This document shows, piece by piece, positions 33,596 through 37,610 of a stretch of 37,610 nucleotides of DNA. The stretch lies in the NCBI GenBank assembly GCA_012841015.1, contig DUVN01000009.1, positions 1-37,610 on the forward strand, read 5' to 3'. Source of the stretch: Clostridiaceae bacterium. GTDB lineage: Bacteria; Bacillota; Clostridia; Saccharofermentanales; DTU023. The position numbers and the translations under genes were made by a program. The notes below the pieces were generated by a model. That model saw only the letters and a program-made list of their open reading frames with translations, did no database searches and had not been told where the DNA came from. Every line of letters starts with the position of its first letter. Position 1 is the first letter of the stretch.

Positions 33596-35272
33596 ATGAA
33601 GAAGAAACGCACATCGATCAAACACCTGACATGGCGTGCCTTGTTGCTCGCCATCCCTGGAGCCATTTTAATCACGGCATCTTCTAGTTATGTCGCGCTC
33701 CGCGCGAGTGCCCTCCCGTGGCCGACAATCTTCGTCACTGTCTTGGCCATGATTGTCATGAGGATGTTTAGACGTCGTGATGTAAATGAAATCCATGTTG
33801 CCTCGACTGGGATGACGGCAGGTGCCATGGTTGCAGGCGGTCTCGTCTTCACACTCCCTGGGCTCTTTATCACGGGCATGTGGAAGATTGATCGTTCTTC
33901 CGGACAAACAGCGGGTGACTTCATTCGACAGCACCTTCCCACTGTGTTATTGATCGCTCTTGCAGGCGTTTTGATCGGCACGACACTCTGCTGGTTCTTC
34001 CGCAAACGCAATATCGAAGAGATGGAGCTACCCTACCCGATCGGGAAAGCTGCTGCTGCGACTATATCAGCTGGAGAGACTGGCGGCATTAAGGCAATCG
34101 TGCTCTTCAGTTTTCTTGCGGTCGCCGCCGTTATTACACTTCTTCGAGATGAGTTTCATCTTATCCCCTCAATGTTTGCTTTCTCAATTGCTGGAATCCC
34201 TCTTACGCTCCAAGTCTCTCCCATGGCGCTCGGTATCGGGACACTCATTGGATGCAAGTCAACGATCTACTGGCTCGTCGGCGCCGCGATCACGACGCTT
34301 GGACGCTTCATTCTCCTCCGGATGGCCGCCGGTGGCGGATGGTCAGGCGTGGAGACGGCTTTTGCCGGCTGGAATCTGACGACTGCCATCGCGCTTATGG
34401 TCGGAGCCGGTGCAGGCACGCTTATCACCTTTATCTTTGGATCCTTGCGAAGGGATAAGAATGTAGCGTCACACAAAGGAAGAAAGAAGCGAGACACGAC
34501 GAAAGCAAGTCCCGGGACATCAAATAGAGGGGTCAGCTTTTTCTCGCTCATTCTTGTCGCCGTCGCCTTTGTATTATCGATTGTGATCGGATTAAAAGTT
34601 TTGCCGGCAATCCTCTTGATGGGTGGTGTCTTTTTCGCGGCGATGATGTCTTCGATTATTACGGGTCAGACGGGCGTCAATCCGATGGAAGTATTCGGCA
34701 TCATTGTCCTCCTCGCCATACGTATCGCTGTCAATGTCAGTTCGACACACGCTTTCTTTATTGCCGCGATCGTCGCCGTTGCGTGTGGCTATGCCGGCGA
34801 CATGATGAACGACTACAAAGCAGGTTCCATCCTCAAAACAAACCCCACAGCACAGTACCTCATAGAGCTGATCTGCGGTGTTTTTGGAGCAGTGACTGCT
34901 TCCGTCGCCATCTTAGCCATTATCTATTCTGCAGGCGGCATCGGGGCTGATACGGGGCTCCCTGCTGCTCAAGCGCACAGTGTAGCCGCCATGGTACAAG
35001 GGATCGGTGACCCTGCCTTCTTCATCATCGGAGCCGTCGCTGGGTGTCTTCTCACAATGTTAAAAGTGCCCGCGATGATCATCGGCATCGGCATGATGCT
35101 CGCAGGGTATGGACTCGCAATACCGATCTTTATCGGCGGGCTTATTGAACTTATCACACGCAAAACGACGACAGAGAACAGCCAGCATTCCATTCAAATG
35201 GGCGCTGCCGGCACGCTCGGGGGTGAGGGATTGACAGGCACGATACTTGCTATCATTGGACTTTTCAGATGA
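33596..35272 (+). CDS. OPT family oligopeptide/metal-chelate transporter
   Basis: The 558-residue polytopic protein looks like an oligopeptide transporter (OPT) family member. Visible traits are the opening helix followed by A-S-S-S-Y-V-A-L-R, the E-E-M-E-L-P-Y-P-I-G-K-A loop near 143-154, and an A-G-D-M-M-N-D-Y-K-A-G-S-I-L-K-T-N-P segment that corresponds to the M-Q-D-L-K-T-G loop of the family. It also has a V-P-A-M-I-I-G-I-G-M-M-L-A-G-Y-G-L helix near the end. OPT proteins import small peptides or metal-siderophore-type compounds; the substrate is not readable. A basic cytoplasmic loop (about 290-310) divides the two halves. The ATG at 33596 has GAGG nine bases upstream; 33581 is an alternative. 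Confidence 0.85.
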   Translation: MKKKRTSIKHLTWRALLLAIPGAILITASSSYVALRASALPWPTIFVTVLAMIVMRMFRRRDVNEIHVASTGMTAGAMVAGGLVFTLPGLFITGMWKIDRSSGQTAGDFIRQHLPTVLLIALAGVLIGTTLCWFFRKRNIEEMELPYPIGKAAAATISAGETGGIKAIVLFSFLAVAAVITLLRDEFHLIPSMFAFSIAGIPLTLQVSPMALGIGTLIGCKSTIYWLVGAAITTLGRFILLRMAAGGGWSGVETAFAGWNLTTAIALMVGAGAGTLITFIFGSLRRDKNVASHKGRKKRDTTKASPGTSNRGVSFFSLILVAVAFVLSIVIGLKVLPAILLMGGVFFAAMMSSIITGQTGVNPMEVFGIIVLLAIRIAVNVSSTHAFFIAAIVAVACGYAGDMMNDYKAGSILKTNPTAQYLIELICGVFGAVTASVAILAIIYSAGGIGADTGLPAAQAHSVAAMVQGIGDPAFFIIGAVAGCLLTMLKVPAMIIGIGMMLAGYGLAIPIFIGGLIELITRKTTTENSQHSIQMGAAGTLGGEGLTGTILAIIGLFR

Positions 35273-35389
35273 CAGGTGCCGACTGGAGATTTGATGGCGT
35301 GTGGAAGACAGCACAAGTGGCCGGTCGATAGAGAGAACGGCTCATCTTCACTTATTCTCGACATCTCGAGGTTACTATGTGAGAAGAAG

Positions 35390-35486
35390 AATGCCTTTGC
35401 GCCTGAAGTACAGGGGTATGACCGGCTTTTGCATTTCAAAACTTTGCTTCAATTCCTTTGCGCCTGAAGTACAGGGGTATGACAGG
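35390..35486 (+). repeat. Two-copy 36-bp direct repeat, 61-base period
   Basis: 35390-35425 and 35451-35486 match at 34 of 36 positions, with a perfect 29-base core (35394-35422 and 35455-35483). The intervening 25 bases are unrelated. There are only two copies. The second copy runs straight into the reading frame of the dehydrogenase remnant, so the repeat may mark a rearrangement junction. Confidence 0.7.
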
Positions 35487-35600
35487 TTAGGCGAAACACA
35501 TTATGCCGGAGACGCGTGTGTCTACTTGGCTAGCGATATGTCTTTCATTTCAGGTCAAATTATCAATGGAGATGGCGCTGGTCATTTTGGTTGTTTTTAA
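35481..35600 (+). pseudogene. C-terminal remnant of a short-chain dehydrogenase/reductase
   Basis: The frame read from 35481 gives D-R-L-G-E, then A-G-D-A-C-V-Y-L-A-S-D-M-S-F-I-S-G-Q-I-I-N-G-D-G-A, and stops at 35600. This is the well-known tail of FabG-like short-chain dehydrogenases (R-L-G-x-P-E, then V-x-Y-L-A-S-D, then I-T-G-Q and D-G-G). About 200 upstream residues, including the Rossmann glycine motif and the YxxxK active site, are absent, and no start with a ribosome binding site leads into it. It is a gene relic, probably stranded by deletion or insertion next to the direct repeat. Confidence 0.75.
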
Positions 35601-35639
35601 GATGGACCGATTTCTATCTCATTAATTTCACTCGTGCTT

Positions 35640-35665
35640 CAGGTAAGGGGCTTGCTCCTTACCTG
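35640..35665. other. Strong hairpin without a T tract
   Basis: CAGGTAAGG (35640-35648) is perfectly inverted as CCTTACCTG (35657-35665) around an 8-base loop, and can be extended outward by GAAG/CTTC with a small bulge. Neither side has a run of T residues, so it is not a classical terminator. The surrounding 35601-35833 stretch has no supported gene and could include a relic or a small RNA. Confidence 0.35.
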
Positions 35666-35833
35666 TGAAGATCATCTCTGAGGTGCTTAACGCTCTGAGA
35701 CGCGCTGCCGAGCTGCTCTGCGACATATCGCATGCGACTAGATAAAACCGAATGGGAGAAAAGCACAAAAACCAAAAAGTTTGCGTGCCTCTCCTTCTGA
35801 GCGACGAAATCGAAAGGAAAAGCGCCAAAATCA

Positions 35834-35869
35834 TCACGCGCCCCCTTCAGAGAGCGAGGGTGCGCGTGA
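35834..35869 (-). terminator. Probable terminator of gap
   Basis: On the minus strand TCACGCGC (35869-35862) and GCGCGTGA (35841-35834) form a perfect 8-base stem with CCCT/AGGG pairs continuing inside. It lies about 48 bases after the GAPDH stop and is followed by TGATTTTGG. The stem is strong, but the T tract is weak. Confidence 0.6.
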
Positions 35870-35916
35870 CATTATTATATTTGTTATTTGGTTCGAGAGA
35901 CTGCCTCCGTCGGCTA

Positions 35917-36999
35917 CTACACACCGGCCTTTTCGTCTTCATTTGCGACATAGAGCAAAAGGTCAATCGTTCGCTCGGAGTAGCCCCACTCGTTGTCATA
36001 CCATGAGACGAGTTTGAAAAAGCGTTTCTCATCGGGAAGATTGTTCTTGAGCGTTGCCTCAGAGTCGTAAATCGAGGAGTGCGCATCATGAATGACGTCG
36101 GTTGAGACGATAGGGTCTTTTGTGTACTTCAAGATACCCTTCAAGTATGTCTCTGACGCTTCTTTCATCATCGCGTCGATCTCTTCAATGGAGGTGTCGT
36201 TTTTCAAAAGAACGGTCAAATCAACGACCGAGCCTGTCGGCGTCGGCACGCGGAACGCCATGCCCGTCATGATGCCCTTCACAGCAGGAAGGACCTGGCC
36301 GACAGCCTTAGCCGCTCCTGTAGTCGTCGGGATGATATTATCCGCTGCTGTACGGCCAAGACGCCAATTCTTGAGCGATGTGCCGTCCAAGACTCTTTGT
36401 GAAGCCGTATACGCGTGGATGGTCGTCATCAGCCCCTTCTCAATTTCAAGTCCATTTTTCAGAAGCACGTAAACGACAGGCGCCAGGCAGTTAGTTGTGC
36501 AGGAGGCATTAGAAACGATGAGATCTTCTTTCGCATTATACTCATCCTCATTGACGCCCATAACGAGCGTGCGCACGGGGCCTTTACCAGGCGCAGTCAG
36601 AATTACTTTCTTCGCACCAACATCGATATGTCCCATCGCTTTGTCGTAGTCATTGAACTTACCAGAGCTGTCAATGACGTAGTCAACACCTAAGCTCTTC
36701 CAGTCAAGATCCGAAGGGGACGTTCCGGCGAGTATGCACTTAATCCTGTGCTTGCCGTCGACGACGATCACGTTGTTCTCTTCCTGCGAAGGATCCGACT
36801 TCTCCGCTGTAATATCGCGCTCCCAACGATGTTGTGTGGAATCGTACTTCAGCTGGTAAACAAAGTAGTCTGCTTTCGTGTTTCTGGCGACGATGGCGAC
36901 GAGCTCAACGCCGTTATCCAACAGTCCGCGCTCGACAAGTCCTTTGAAGACGAGACGTCCGATACGCCCAAATCCGTTAATTGCAACTTTAATTGCCAT
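35917..36999 (-). CDS. gap: Glyceraldehyde-3-phosphate dehydrogenase, glycosomal-like type
   Basis: The 360-residue enzyme oxidises glyceraldehyde-3-phosphate to 1,3-bisphosphoglycerate. It opens K-V-A-I-N-G-F-G-R-I-G-R and has the active site S-N-A-S-C-T-T-N-C with C167, followed by H-A-Y-T-A-S-Q and the ending S-W-Y-D-N-E-W-G-Y-S. The longer N-terminal half (segment about 55-100) and the C-terminal S-S-I-Y-D-S motif resemble the branch that includes kinetoplastid glycosomal enzymes. At the end of the second beta strand the sequence reads V-A-I-V-A-R-N, putting Ala38 where NAD-specific enzymes have Asp. The start at 36999 is supported by AAAGGA about ten bases upstream; 37008 is nearly equal. 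No other glycolytic gene is adjacent. Confidence 0.95.
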   Translation of the reverse strand: MAIKVAINGFGRIGRLVFKGLVERGLLDNGVELVAIVARNTKADYFVYQLKYDSTQHRWERDITAEKSDPSQEENNVIVVDGKHRIKCILAGTSPSDLDWKSLGVDYVIDSSGKFNDYDKAMGHIDVGAKKVILTAPGKGPVRTLVMGVNEDEYNAKEDLIVSNASCTTNCLAPVVYVLLKNGLEIEKGLMTTIHAYTASQRVLDGTSLKNWRLGRTAADNIIPTTTGAAKAVGQVLPAVKGIMTGMAFRVPTPTGSVVDLTVLLKNDTSIEEIDAMMKEASETYLKGILKYTKDPIVSTDVIHDAHSSIYDSEATLKNNLPDEKRFFKLVSWYDNEWGYSERTIDLLLYVANEDEKAGV

Positions 37000-37433
37000 A
37001 TGATTCATTTCCTTTCTCGAGGAAGTGAGAGAAGAATTCCATCACCTCCGAATTCATATCATCAATAGCTACTAGAACATGACATTTTTAGCAGATGGTC
37101 GAGTTAGCAAGTCGTATAAGCCCAACCTTGTCAACATTATGTCATATGATCAAGCCGCATGTTATTTTAGCATATCTACAGAAAAGCTCCCCTCGTCGTT
37201 TGCACAGCGATTATCGGTATTTCGGACATCTTAAACAACATGTTAAAGAACAAACCAATCAAAGGCTCGTATATCGAATGCTGCAAGCACTCGATGAAGT
37301 GGAGGCAAGTACAACGACGAATAACGCAAAAGCATAATGAAAATGTTTGAATATGAATGAAACAGTAAATAAGTCAAGTCAGTACGAGAAGATCTCTGAA
37401 ATTGGTCAAGACAAGACGCCTAGCCTGCTTAGT
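37000..37433. other. Upstream region of gap without a supported gene
   Basis: On the minus strand this holds the gap leader, with a GAGAAAGGA ribosome binding site. A TTGACA (37134-37129) lies further upstream but has no clear -10 at normal spacing. A plus-strand open frame at 37095-37337 has no recognisable motif and no ribosome binding site; its last 50 codons look protein-like and could be a fragment of a decayed gene, but I cannot name it. A TTGGTCAA at about 37402-37409 resembles the first bases of the tandem repeat that follows. Confidence 0.4.
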
Positions 37434-37610
37434 TGGTCAAAAATGACACTTTCAGCAAGAACCCCTTACCTAAGGTGTAAATTTTGACCACAATCGGTTA
37501 AAAAAGCCCGAGTCTGGTCAAAAGTGACGCTTTCGGCAAGAGCTCCTTACCCAAGGTGTAAATTTTGACCACAATCGGTTTGAAAAAGCCCGAGTCTGGT
37601 CAAAAATGAC
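37434..37610. repeat. 81/82-bp tandem repeat with internal inverted repeats, cut by the window edge
   Basis: TGGTCAAAA starts at 37434 and recurs at 37515 and 37597, giving periods of 81 and 82 bases. Two full units and the beginning of a third are present, with only a few differences. Inside each unit TGGTCAAAA is inverted as TTTTGACCA 48 bases downstream (37434-37442 with 37482-37490 in the first). With mismatches the arms extend to about 18 bases. The look resembles the multiply repeated ends of some insertion sequences such as the IS21 family, but no transposase is in the window. Confidence 0.75.

Noticed and set aside
35358-35381. Similarity of CGAGGTTACTA to the left-edge repeat at about 250
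   Set aside because: A shared 11-12 base word is expected by chance several times in 37 kb. No longer match supports a common element.
35390-35486. CRISPR array
   Set aside because: Only two repeats, one interval, no leader and no cas genes in the window.
37095-37337. Possible 80-residue gene on the plus strand upstream of gap
   Set aside because: No ribosome binding site or family match, and it overlaps the expected gap promoter. The second half may be a gene fragment, but I cannot name it.

Overview
The window looks like a chromosomal segment of a Gram-positive, low-to-mid GC member of the Clostridia. I think it is an Oscillospirales or Saccharofermentans-like lineage, but the sequence does not allow a genus call. 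The reasons are the Firmicutes cluster yicC-remA-gmk-rpoZ, a single-chain glycyl-tRNA synthetase, HemZ, pyruvate phosphate dikinase, long-form HPF, PcrA, and a cohesin gene beside a dockerin gene. Nearly all genes lie on the minus strand and are read from high to low coordinates. Only a purine permease, a metallophosphoesterase and an OPT transporter are on the plus strand. I recognised no rRNA, tRNA, prophage, or complete insertion sequence or CRISPR array.

Layout. 1-704 holds no supported gene. 705-3220 (+) carries an NCS2/AzgA-type purine permease and a membrane-anchored metallophosphoesterase, followed by a 62-bp tandem repeat and a terminator convergent with hemZ. 3393-15601 (-) reads, in order of transcription, HPr-like protein, uvrC, metallophosphoesterase, yicC, remA, gmk, rpoZ, glyQS and ppdK (ending in a strong terminator), then an acyltransferase-like membrane protein and hemZ. 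A good sigma-A-type promoter precedes the HPr-like gene. 15757-18637 (-) holds rplM-rpsI, with its own promoter and terminator, and then tsaE-tsaB-rimI.

18734-28275 (-) is the most interesting part, a cell-envelope block. In order of transcription it has: a secreted glucosaminidase ending in a dockerin; a membrane-anchored protein with one cohesin-like module; a GtrA-like membrane protein overlapping it by 4 nt; folC; an unrecognised TPR membrane protein; and a D,D-carboxypeptidase with a repeat-rich tail after its membrane anchor. The dockerin and cohesin genes are neighbours. This suggests a small private cohesin-dockerin system that holds a peptidoglycan hydrolase at the cell's own surface, rather than a plant-fibre cellulosome.

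28392-33239 (-) is a DNA and nucleotide upkeep block in the order hpf, pcrA, dgt-like and yfbR-like. 33596-35272 (+) is an OPT transporter. 35273-35916 is decayed DNA: a direct repeat, the stranded C-terminal tail of a short-chain dehydrogenase, and hairpins. 35917-36999 (-) is a GAPDH whose NAD-selecting aspartate appears to be replaced. The right edge (37434-37610) enters an 81/82-bp tandem repeat with internal inverted repeats that continues outside the window.

Protein families were recognised by reading motifs. No database search was run.
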